DNA of 64,000 nucleotides from Porticoccaceae bacterium (GTDB lineage Bacteria; Pseudomonadota; Gammaproteobacteria; Pseudomonadales; Porticoccaceae). The DNA is taken from NCBI GenBank assembly GCA_902562425.1, contig CACETF010000004.1, positions 1-64,000 of the forward strand, read 5' to 3'. Shown here piece after piece: positions 54,372 through 62,467 of this stretch; the stretch's first letter is position 1; each line of letters starts with the position of its first letter. Position numbers and translations under genes: made by a program. Below the pieces are notes generated by a model. It saw only the letters and a program-made list of their open reading frames with translations. It searched no databases and was not told the origin of the DNA.

Positions 54372-57300
54372 CTATTTCATAAATGAATTATCCGGTCTCC
54401 CCTTAAAGCAGTTCAAGATGTATGGGAATTCATCTGTAACATAGTAACCATAGAAGCCTTTATATGTCATTCCGTTGCACTCATCAAGATCACCAGCATC
54501 CGTCCATTCCCAATCTGCCTCATAAACACCAGTATAATCGCCACCCGGGTTGGTATCGGTTCTAGCTCCTCGGGCACCAGATTTAAGCGTATAACCAGAC
54601 ACAACTTTACGGTAATCCCCAGTCGATTCATCGTAAATGTATGGACCATAAATGGGAAAGCTATCTGCAGCAAATCCGATAACAGGAGATCCATTTCCCG
54701 ACGGAGCATCATCAAATAATGTCTTAGGATTCCCATGATAATGGTAGGTGCCATCTGGTTGCACATGGGCGTTATGGAGGTCCGCCCCGAACTTCGTTGA
54801 GTACTCTAAAGGATTAAGTTTCCATCCTGAATTTGCACACTGCCCATTTTCTGTATTTCCATCTGCATCAGTACGATTAGCATCAGGCTGATAGCACCCA
54901 TTACTCTGCAGATCAAACACCACACCTCCCAGAGTAATACCATCATAGCGGCGTTGTCCCAAAGCCGAAGTCTGATTAGCAAAGGTTGGATTTCTGTTAA
55001 TTGAAAAGGTTCTTGACTGCTCACTTGCATTCGTCGCAAACCTCGCCGTAGAATCATTGAAGTCATGGTTTGGTATGTTGTTACTCGTAATTACGCAATT
55101 AACCTCATCAGCTGTGATTTCAATATTTCCCTCAAAATCAAGCACCCGTTTGATATCCCTCACGCCTGAGCGATAATTGTTTACATAGTCAGCGCAATCT
55201 GCACTCCTCTTACTCAAAACCGCGTCTGTGATATTTATTTCAAAATCCCCTGGATTACTTCCATTGTTGCCACTACCCCTTATCAAGTTTCCTTCCAGGA
55301 GTAACCTACTTGCGATTTGAGAGTATTGGTCTGAAGACCGATCAAGCGCTGACCGCTCATAGGGATCAACAAGAAGGTCGTACAAACGTTGATTTCCGTT
55401 TGCGTTTACGATCAATTTGTAGCGATCATCTCTAATTGTCCAGCGTAAAACTCCATTTCTTTCAAAATCAACGTAGTTGTGACCTCTCTCGCCCACATTC
55501 TCACTATTTAGTAGGTTTAAAAAACTTATGCTATCAAAAATTTTTGGTACATCATTTCCTGCTAACTCTGACACCGTGGCAAAAATATCTGTCACATTAA
55601 TTAGAGAACCCTCGCGACTATCTTGTCTTGATACGCCAGCGCCAGAAACAATGAAAGGCACTCTTATTCCACCTTCTGAAACACTAGATTTACCGTTAGA
55701 GAACACTGCTCGGTCAATTACATTGTTAGGTGTACCATTATCACCAACATAAATGATGACGGTATTTTCAAGGGTTGTACTCCCGATAGAATCCATCAGG
55801 CGTCCTATCTCTGAATCCATAGCCTCAATCGATGCAAGATAGTAAGGCCTCGGGTTCGTTGCAATATCACTTGCCTCCCCACTCAATTCTCGACCATGCA
55901 ATTTGGAGGGCGGCAGATGATAAGGATCATGGGGAGCAGTGTATGCAAGCCAAAGGAACCATGGCTCTTCCTGACTATCGATCCAGTCAAGTGCTAGGTC
56001 GGTCAACTTTGTCGTATTGTAAATTTCACTCCTGGTAGTTACTCCATTAATCGTAAGATCCCACTGGAAGTAATTACTAATCGCTCTTCTCAAGCTACCA
56101 GCAAAATACTCGACACCCATCAGTAGAGGGTGGTCATTTGAGACATTACCTCCCCCTAAACCCCATTTCCCAATAATTGCCGAACCATAGTTGCTAGAAT
56201 TTTCGGCGTCTGATAGATGACTCTGTATGGTAATTTCGTTATCAGCTATAACATCCTCGTTACTGATTACACCTGAATTTATCCCATATTTCCCGGTAAT
56301 TATTGCAGCTCGTGTTGTTGTACAAGCGGGCGTAGCCCATGCATTATCAAAGATAATACCCTCAGCTGCTAATTGATTAAGCCTTGGTGTTACCGGAAGA
56401 TCTGAGCTTAAACTGTACTGCGCCGAAGCATCTATTCCCTGATCATCTGAAATAATCAGCAAGATATTAGGTTGCGATGAAGTGCTTGAATCATTGCTTG
56501 AGGAGTTACTTGAGCTATCGTCATTTATTCCCCACTGATCTAGGGATCCACCTTGCTTATCGGTGAGTGCCCTAAAATAACTTTCTTCTAGGATAGAACT
56601 TCCCGCTGGCGGATCCCAGCTGCCATTGACATCGCCCATCAGCACCCCTACCAAATTATGCGTAGTGACAGCGGGGTACTCAAAAATAATTCCATCACGA
56701 TCCCAACTCACATCTGACTGCGTTGTGATAAAAGATTCGTCGGCCTCATTCCAAAAGTCAAAATCCTCCGAGACGAATACCCAACGGCGCTGATCTGCTG
56801 AACTAAGATTGACAGCCATCTTTAAGATGGCGAGCGCGTCTGCGGAGGTTACTCTACCATCACCGTTTATGTCTGCCGCTATAAATTGGTAGGGTGAAAC
56901 AGGCAATCTTTCGAGAGGACCGGAACCATCGGGATCAGAGTTGGGATTGATCCCGACTGCTATTTTTAATGCGGCTAACGCATCAGCGGAGCTAATAACG
57001 CTTCCGAATTCCGATTCTGAAATTATTTTTGAGGCTGTGAGACGGTTAGTACCTCCATATTTTGTTTCAAATAAAAAGTTTCCCTCCTCACTTGCTAAAG
57101 CCGTTGCCGTTTCCACTCCATCGGTAATGGCTGTCATCCGCTCAAGCTTATACATTACCGACTCTAGTAACGAATGACTGGCCCAGTGATAACCCAATCC
57201 CGAAACTCCTCTCGGACAGCCGATGCAATCAAAAGGATCATGGGGATTTGTGCCGTCGGCGACCTCTTGAAGATCACTCACATTATCATTATCGTCATCA

Positions 57301-59219
57301 GGATCCTGGTTATCCCCAACACCATCATTATCAGTATCAACGCTCTCAGAGTCGTCAAAAGGGAGGAAATCAGCATTATCTCCGATACCATCATCGTCAG
57401 AATCCAAAGTTTCGGCTGCATCATCAGGAAAAGCGTCCGAGTTATCTCCGACACCATCTTGATCACTATCGAGCCACTCTGATGCATCCAGTGGAAACTC
57501 ATCATCAATGCCTTGATAGTTATCCCCGTCCGGATCAATCATCAAAGAGGGGGCAATCAACCCGTCCGAATAGTCACTTCCCCAGCACTTAAGCCCATCG
57601 TCATCCACCACACATGTATTATAGAATCCAGCCGAAACATCACTCGGATTATTAAGCTCAACTACCGAGGATTGACCATATTGATTATCTCCCCAACACA
57701 CCACACCTGTATCATCAATTGCACAGCTATGGTCGTATCCCGCAGAAACTTGTTTCGGTCCACTTAGTTGTGGGACAGAGGTTTGACCAAATTGAGAGTC
57801 TCCCCAGCACTTTACAATTCCTGAATCAATTGCACATGTGTGGTTAAAACCCGAATCTACATATGTGGGGGAAACAAGCAAGGGTACAGATGCCTGACCA
57901 TATTGGTTATCTCCCCAACAATCGATACCTGAAGCGTCTAAAGCACATGAATGATCAAAACCTGCACTTACCTGCGAAGGCTCACTCAAAGGCGGTGGGC
58001 TCGACTGACCACTCTCATTTAAACCCCAGCACACAACTCCGGTGTCATCTATCGCGCAGGTATGATCGCCACCAGCCGAGATAGACTCAGCCCGGTCAAG
58101 ATCCGGAACAGTGCTCTGACCAAACTCATCATAACCCCAGCAAACCGCTCCGGTGTCATCGATTGCACAGGTATGCTCAAAGCCATTTGATACTACTTTG
58201 GGGTTCGTCAGTGCGGGTGCGCTGGATTGGCTACTGTTATCGTCGCCCCAACAAATTATTGTCGATCGGTATAAGGCACAAGAATGCTCAAAACCCAAAG
58301 AAACGGCCTGGGGGTTATCAATCGTTGGTATAGAAGTGGTACCTCCATCATCCACATCGCCCCAGCAAACGACTCCAATTGAGTCCAAGGCACAACTGTA
58401 ATCAAATCCTGCTTCAACTTGAACGGGATTCGCTAATTCTGGAACAGTAGACTGACCGAACGTATCGCTACCCCAGCAAACGACTCCAGTGTCATCTATT
58501 GCACATGAATGGTCAAAACCGGTAGCGATCTGAAGGGGGCGTAACAGCGACGGAGGAGTTGATTGTCCATACTGATCGTCACCCCAGCACTTAACGCCGG
58601 AATTATCAATTGCACATGAGTGGTTAAATCCAGCGGCAATGCGCACAGGCTCAATTAGTCTTGGAGGATCCGTTTGCCCATAACCATTATAGCCCCAGCA
58701 CACTACTCCTGAGTCGTCAATTGCACACGTATGATCAAACCCCGATGACACAGAAACCGGCGCTTTAAGCGATGAAGGAGGTCGCGATTGTCCATATTCG
58801 TTGTATCCCCAACATCGAACGCGGTTTTGCGTCAAAGCGCATGTATGATCAAACCCTGTGCTTATTTCGATGATGTCACCAATATTATTTGGAACATTAG
58901 TCTGACCATATTCGTTATACCCCCAACAATTTGCACCATTTTGGTCAATCGCACAACTGTGTCCTCCACCTGCAGAAACTTGCTTTGCCTCAACGAGGGT
59001 CGGCACTGTCGCCTGTCCATACTGATTAAAACCCCAACATACAGCACCCTCATCGTCCAAGGCGCATGTATGATAAGTTCCCGCACTAATCTGATAATCA
59101 GCAATCAAAGGGTCACGTCCGTTTTCCTGTTCCCAATCATCAGGCAGGCCGTCAAAATCAACGTCTGCACCTAGTGCCAAACTTACGACGATTAAATTAA
59201 TGCAAAATACAAATCGCAA
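54372..59219 (-). CDS. Multidomain exported sulfatase with RCC1-like repeats, TSP3, dockerin-like and YHYH domains
   Basis: A 1615-residue exported protein. The signal peptide (1-18, core VFCINLIVVSLALG) is followed by a short DxDxD-type start, then 14 RCC1-like repeats (about 40-555; see separate entry). TSP3-like calcium repeats follow (about 560-665; DSDQDGVGDNSDAFPDD and three similar). Next come a dockerin-like pair (about 746-806; ADINGDGRVTSADALAILKMAV) and a sulfatase domain (about 916-1320; NILLIISDDQG and active site CTTTR, formylglycine candidate Cys966, Arg970). IIGKWGLGGG and IIYVGDNGTP are further sulfatase parts. The YHYH domain (about 1430-1615) carries GTYHYHG near residue 1490. 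It is probably outer-surface or secreted. The sulfatase Pro/Ala of C-x-P/A-x-R is Thr here. Confidence 0.92.
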   Translation of the reverse strand: MRFVFCINLIVVSLALGADVDFDGLPDDWEQENGRDPLIADYQISAGTYHTCALDDEGAVCWGFNQYGQATVPTLVEAKQVSAGGGHSCAIDQNGANCWGYNEYGQTNVPNNIGDIIEISTGFDHTCALTQNRVRCWGYNEYGQSRPPSSLKAPVSVSSGFDHTCAIDDSGVVCWGYNGYGQTDPPRLIEPVRIAAGFNHSCAIDNSGVKCWGDDQYGQSTPPSLLRPLQIATGFDHSCAIDDTGVVCWGSDTFGQSTVPELANPVQVEAGFDYSCALDSIGVVCWGDVDDGGTTSIPTIDNPQAVSLGFEHSCALYRSTIICWGDDNSSQSSAPALTNPKVVSNGFEHTCAIDDTGAVCWGYDEFGQSTVPDLDRAESISAGGDHTCAIDDTGVVCWGLNESGQSSPPPLSEPSQVSAGFDHSCALDASGIDCWGDNQYGQASVPLLVSPTYVDSGFNHTCAIDSGIVKCWGDSQFGQTSVPQLSGPKQVSAGYDHSCAIDDTGVVCWGDNQYGQSSVVELNNPSDVSAGFYNTCVVDDDGLKCWGSDYSDGLIAPSLMIDPDGDNYQGIDDEFPLDASEWLDSDQDGVGDNSDAFPDDAAETLDSDDDGIGDNADFLPFDDSESVDTDNDGVGDNQDPDDDNDNVSDLQEVADGTNPHDPFDCIGCPRGVSGLGYHWASHSLLESVMYKLERMTAITDGVETATALASEEGNFLFETKYGGTNRLTASKIISESEFGSVISSADALAALKIAVGINPNSDPDGSGPLERLPVSPYQFIAADINGDGRVTSADALAILKMAVNLSSADQRRWVFVSEDFDFWNEADESFITTQSDVSWDRDGIIFEYPAVTTHNLVGVLMGDVNGSWDPPAGSSILEESYFRALTDKQGGSLDQWGINDDSSSNSSSNDSSTSSQPNILLIISDDQGIDASAQYSLSSDLPVTPRLNQLAAEGIIFDNAWATPACTTTRAAIITGKYGINSGVISNEDVIADNEITIQSHLSDAENSSNYGSAIIGKWGLGGGNVSNDHPLLMGVEYFAGSLRRAISNYFQWDLTINGVTTRSEIYNTTKLTDLALDWIDSQEEPWFLWLAYTAPHDPYHLPPSKLHGRELSGEASDIATNPRPYYLASIEAMDSEIGRLMDSIGSTTLENTVIIYVGDNGTPNNVIDRAVFSNGKSSVSEGGIRVPFIVSGAGVSRQDSREGSLINVTDIFATVSELAGNDVPKIFDSISFLNLLNSENVGERGHNYVDFERNGVLRWTIRDDRYKLIVNANGNQRLYDLLVDPYERSALDRSSDQYSQIASRLLLEGNLIRGSGNNGSNPGDFEINITDAVLSKRSADCADYVNNYRSGVRDIKRVLDFEGNIEITADEVNCVITSNNIPNHDFNDSTARFATNASEQSRTFSINRNPTFANQTSALGQRRYDGITLGGVVFDLQSNGCYQPDANRTDADGNTENGQCANSGWKLNPLEYSTKFGADLHNAHVQPDGTYHYHGNPKTLFDDAPSGNGSPVIGFAADSFPIYGPYIYDESTGDYRKVVSGYTLKSGARGARTDTNPGGDYTGVYEADWEWTDAGDLDECNGMTYKGFYGYYVTDEFPYILNCFKGRPDNSFMK
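57554..59102 (-). repeat. 14 tandem RCC1-like repeats coding about 37 residues each
   Basis: Inside the multidomain sulfatase, 14 successive units follow the pattern 'SAGxxHTCAxDxxGVxCWGxNxYGQ..P'. Each has a conserved Cys pair (CA ... CW) seven to ten residues apart and a conserved Trp-Gly. Examples of units are SAGTYHTCALDDEGAVCWG (first) and SAGYDHSCAIDDTGVVCWG (thirteenth). The last is degenerate. Two full seven-blade propellers would account for the number 14. The repeats are clearly related at DNA level too, but have diverged, so no two are identical. Confidence 0.9.
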
Positions 59220-59373
59220 AACACGTTATATCCATCTAGATTTAATTCACACAATAAGCGTGCATCACCAGCTCAGTGCCAAGCATAGCATTGGGCTCTG
59301 CAAATTGATGATTAACTACTTCTTTTTGAGAGGAGTATATCCCTGATAGCAGTGACATGGAAAAATTTTAAAT

Positions 59374-60669
59374 CTAAAAGCTCCAACCAATGCCAATTTT
59401 TGAGACTCCATAATCATAATCATAGACAGCAATGCTCGAAGAATTTTTAATTTCCGAATACATAATAAACAGATCGCAATCTTCTCTTAGCTCCAAAACG
59501 GCTGAGATTGAGACAGAGCTTTGACTATCCTCACGTCTCGCTTGATCATAGATCGCACTCGCTCCCTTACCAAGGTACTCGCGCTCCGCATGTTCAACAT
59601 CAATGGATAGTCCAATTTTTCGAGTGATTTGATAGCTGAAATCAAGGGCTAATGCATGGCGTTCACTCGATGCGTCTGAAAAAACAGCTAACTCAGCACC
59701 GATGTCTTGCACGCCCTGATTTGCTCTTTTAAGTTTATCGAAGGAATATTTAAAAAAATAACTATCATTTTCTGTAATGCTTGCAGAATAACTCAACTCC
59801 CAAGTTGTTTCTGTACCACTAAGGTGGCTATATTGGTCAGATAAAGCTTCATTATATCCCCTCTCAAAGCCAACGCCCAAGTACCCACCAATCGTAGGCA
59901 TATCATAATCAAAGCTTAACGAGGTAGTCGCAAGGTAACCGTCTTTGCCAAGGTAAGACTCCTCTCTAACGATCCGCCATCGGAGAATCCCGTCACCCAA
60001 AGCATCCTCGCTTCCACTACGAAACATGTAGACCAAAAAATCTTGCTCATATTCCAGATCATATTTACGCTGAAATGCAAATACTTCAGTTGCCCAGGCC
60101 CGCTCATTAGGAAGTTGTGTCTCCCAGGAAAGTAAAATCGTAAGCTCATGGAAGTTGTCGACAGTACCGCCAGCAACCTCCTCATCCAAGCCGACGACAT
60201 CATCACTTTTACCCCCGAAAAGAGAGACAAAGCCTCTGAGAGTTTTTTTGGGAGCAACCTCATTTAGTTCGCTAATTCTAAACTTAGCGTATTCTGCAAA
60301 ATCAGGGTCTCCACTGAGGTAAATCGCCGTGAACAAATCAATAGCACCCTGCACATTACCTAATTCAAGCTCGGTATTCGCTAGAGCATAGAGCACGCGC
60401 GCCGAATTAAGATCTTCAGTTACCATTGACACCAGTATTGATTTGGCATCTGAATATTCACCAACCTGATAGAGGCTCAAAGCATAATTGAGCTTTAACT
60501 CATCAGAGCGATCACCCAGTTCATACTTATGCCGAAAATAATTCCGAGCCTCTGAGAAGAGCCCTAACCTGTAAAGCTTGACACCCTCATCATTTGCAAA
60601 AGCACCGACACTTACATTAAACATGATGAGCAAAAAAACGTAAAGTATTGTGAGTTTCATATGCAGCAA
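59374..60669 (-). CDS. Outer-membrane TPR/beta-barrel protein
   Basis: A 431-residue protein with a signal peptide (about 1-25, cleavage near AFA). TPR-like helical repeats follow (about 26-150; YRLGLFSEARNYFRHKYELGD, ALSLYQVGEYSDAKSILV and ALANTELELGNVQGAIDLF). From about 155 it has alternating beta pattern with many aromatic ends, closing in KIGIGWSF, which suggests an outer-membrane barrel with a terminal Phe. This 'TPR plus barrel' layout resembles some porin-like surface proteins. It lies between the terminator and the large sulfatase gene, 154 bases before the latter, and may export or anchor it; that is a guess. Confidence 0.75.
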   Translation of the reverse strand: MLHMKLTILYVFLLIMFNVSVGAFANDEGVKLYRLGLFSEARNYFRHKYELGDRSDELKLNYALSLYQVGEYSDAKSILVSMVTEDLNSARVLYALANTELELGNVQGAIDLFTAIYLSGDPDFAEYAKFRISELNEVAPKKTLRGFVSLFGGKSDDVVGLDEEVAGGTVDNFHELTILLSWETQLPNERAWATEVFAFQRKYDLEYEQDFLVYMFRSGSEDALGDGILRWRIVREESYLGKDGYLATTSLSFDYDMPTIGGYLGVGFERGYNEALSDQYSHLSGTETTWELSYSASITENDSYFFKYSFDKLKRANQGVQDIGAELAVFSDASSERHALALDFSYQITRKIGLSIDVEHAEREYLGKGASAIYDQARREDSQSSVSISAVLELREDCDLFIMYSEIKNSSSIAVYDYDYGVSKIGIGWSF

Positions 60670-60675
60670 ACGAAA

Positions 60676-60699
60676 AAACGCGAAGCTAGCTTCGCGTTT
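60676..60699 (-). terminator. Rho-independent terminator (perfect 24-base palindrome, T-run)
   Basis: A perfect 24-base inverted repeat with arms AAACGCGAAGCT/AGCTTCGCGTTT. On the minus strand it is followed by a run of Ts, the normal look of an intrinsic terminator. It lies 26 bases after the stop of the small exported charged protein and just ahead of the TPR/barrel gene, so it probably ends the sigma-factor operon. Confidence 0.85.
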
Positions 60700-60725
60700 A
60701 ATTTTCGAACTCCGAATAGTGGCTA

Positions 60726-61214
60726 TTAACCCTCAGCTTTATCGTCTCTGAGATCTCTTAATGTGTCAGTAGCCTTGCGTTCCTTCAAAGGTCGCTCCAT
60801 CCTTTTTTCCCGCCTTTTCTCTCGTACGGCGGCCTTCATATCGTCAATTTGCTGTCGCAAATCATTATTTTCTTCCAGATATCTCTTGTGATCCGCTCTC
60901 ATTTCAGACCTTCGCACCCTCATTTGCTCCTTTATCTGACGGGCAGTATCCTTGTCCCCAGCTTTACGAGCATCATGGAGCTGTCGACGAAGGTCGGTAC
61001 CCTCGGCCCTGCTGGCATCAATCTCCTCCTGCGTTATGGCACCATTCTCTATCATGTGATCAATAATAAGACGCACCGGAACCTTGACTCGTCTTTTCAG
61101 CTTCCCATCCTTCGGACCCATAACATCCATCTTTACCTTTTCCAAAGGGCCCTGCGAATAGACCAAAGGGCAAACAAAAAATGCTACTAGCGCTATCGAT
61201 AATAATGTTTTCAT
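60726..61214 (-). CDS. Exported, highly charged helical protein
   Basis: A 162-residue protein with a clear signal peptide (1-20, cleavage near VYS-QG). The mature part is extremely rich in Arg, Lys, Asp and Glu and is predicted to be almost wholly helical (LRRQLHDARKAGDKDTARQIKEQMR, RYLEENNDLRQQIDDMKAAVREKRREKR). It somewhat resembles CpxP/Spy-like periplasmic chaperones in composition but lacks their LTxxQ signature, so it is not assigned. A terminator follows it. The ribosome site is a good AAAGGAAAT. Confidence 0.7.
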   Translation of the reverse strand: MKTLLSIALVAFFVCPLVYSQGPLEKVKMDVMGPKDGKLKRRVKVPVRLIIDHMIENGAITQEEIDASRAEGTDLRRQLHDARKAGDKDTARQIKEQMRVRRSEMRADHKRYLEENNDLRQQIDDMKAAVREKRREKRMERPLKERKATDTLRDLRDDKAEG

Positions 61215-61258
61215 TTCAATTTCCTTTCAAAACGTGTGTGTCACGGTTGCCAATATGT

Positions 61259-61909
61259 TTAGACTCTTGGGGACTCAAAAAACTGTTTTCTATTGAGTGA
61301 TAAGGTGAATGGCTTAAACGTGTTTCCGTGGGCAATAATAGCATCAAAGCTGAATGACTCATTTTCAGCATTCTCCCTAGAGATTTTTAGAGGTAGCACA
61401 AACTCATTCGCCCCTTCCATGATATCGGTGTCTATAACCACCGAATCGTTCAGATTTTCCCCCACATATTGAACTCCCTCAGGAAAGTCAAATGCAATTG
61501 TAGCCTCTTCTAGATCCGATGGAGATTCAATGACTATAGTCACCTCAAACACATTGGACTGCCAAGGATGATAATCTTGCCCTGAAACACCGAAAAGAGA
61601 AAAAACACCCGAAAAACATATTCCAAATATGAATGCAGCAGCGACCGCGCCATGATTTCGAAAAAATGCTGCAATACCAGCGCCCTGTCGACTCTCAAAT
61701 TCGGTATGAGCCGCCACCAAAAGATGCGTCAAGTCACCTAGCCCCTCTGAATCTCTCGCTAGGTGTTTTGCACCAGACACATAACCCTTATGCAAATCAA
61801 TTTCCTTGCGGCAATCATCACCAATATTTTCCCTTACAACTTTTTCAAAAAAAGTCTGCGATCCCGAAGTATCGAAATCTAGTTGCTCTTGTAAATCCTT
61901 CGAAGCCAT
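61259..61909 (-). CDS. Membrane protein, candidate anti-sigma factor
   Basis: A 216-residue single-pass membrane protein: a cytoplasmic N-terminus (1-87), one helix (about 88-107, AVAAAFIFGICFSGVFSLFG) and a periplasmic C-terminal beta-rich domain. It starts 35 bases after the ECF sigma gene on the same strand, the typical site for an anti-sigma factor. The N-terminal part holds a Cys and His (DDCRKEIDLHKGYVSGAKH, 31-49), loosely like a zinc anti-sigma (ZAS) segment, but a full H-x3-C-x2-C is not visible. The function is inferred from position and topology. Confidence 0.65.
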   Translation of the reverse strand: MASKDLQEQLDFDTSGSQTFFEKVVRENIGDDCRKEIDLHKGYVSGAKHLARDSEGLGDLTHLLVAAHTEFESRQGAGIAAFFRNHGAVAAAFIFGICFSGVFSLFGVSGQDYHPWQSNVFEVTIVIESPSDLEEATIAFDFPEGVQYVGENLNDSVVIDTDIMEGANEFVLPLKISRENAENESFSFDAIIAHGNTFKPFTLSLNRKQFFESPRV

Positions 61910-61944
61910 AATATCTTCACCTCATTACTATAACGATCATTGAA

Positions 61945-62460
61945 TTAAAAAAGTTGCACTCTTATTTTTTCTTTTATGATTTTGCGTCCGCGTGCAAGAT
62001 GCGATTTCACGGTGCTCTCCGGAAGCTCTAATATCCTTGAGATCTCTGATATTGTATAGCCTTCGATATCGAACAAAGTAACAGCTGTTCGCTGCGCCGG
62101 CTTCAAAAGACCGATGAATGTTCGTATTTGCGCCGAAAAAAAAGCGGTCTCGGTTAAATCTTCCTGGGTCTTCAATGATTCCAGATGTGCCTCCGATATT
62201 GGCTCATATCGGTTGTAGCGTCGATAATTATCTACGAAACGATGATAAAGACAGCGCATCATCCAAGGTTTAACAGGATCAAGACTCATAAATTTATCTC
62301 GATGTTCGAGAATATAAAGCAAGGTATCTTGCACTAAGTCCTCCGCCGAGCTTTTATGTCCAGATAATCTGAACGCATAACGATACAAACTCTTAAGATG
62401 AGGCCTTATGAGCGTATTTATAGTGGAAGTCTTCGATGCAAAAGTTGAAATATTATTCAT
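61945..62460 (-). CDS. ECF-type RNA polymerase sigma factor
   Basis: A 171-residue extracytoplasmic-function sigma factor with only regions 2 and 4. Region 2 shows LYRYAFRLSGHKSSAEDLVQDTLLYIL (25-51) with the conserved DLVQDT core, and region 4 shows LPESTVKSHLARGRKIIKE (about 149-167), the promoter -35 reading helix. It probably directs transcription of an envelope or surface gene set, perhaps this cluster. Its stop-start distance to the S41 peptidase is eight bases, so the peptidase and sigma gene are co-transcribed. Confidence 0.92.
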   Translation of the reverse strand: MNNISTFASKTSTINTLIRPHLKSLYRYAFRLSGHKSSAEDLVQDTLLYILEHRDKFMSLDPVKPWMMRCLYHRFVDNYRRYNRYEPISEAHLESLKTQEDLTETAFFSAQIRTFIGLLKPAQRTAVTLFDIEGYTISEISRILELPESTVKSHLARGRKIIKEKIRVQLF

Positions 62461-62467
62461 CTAAGAA

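Noticed and set aside
57174-59174. Several long plus-strand frames opposite the RCC1 repeats
   Set aside because: They mirror the repeated minus-strand code and have His/Ile/Cys-rich, low-complexity translations; they are shadows of the real gene.
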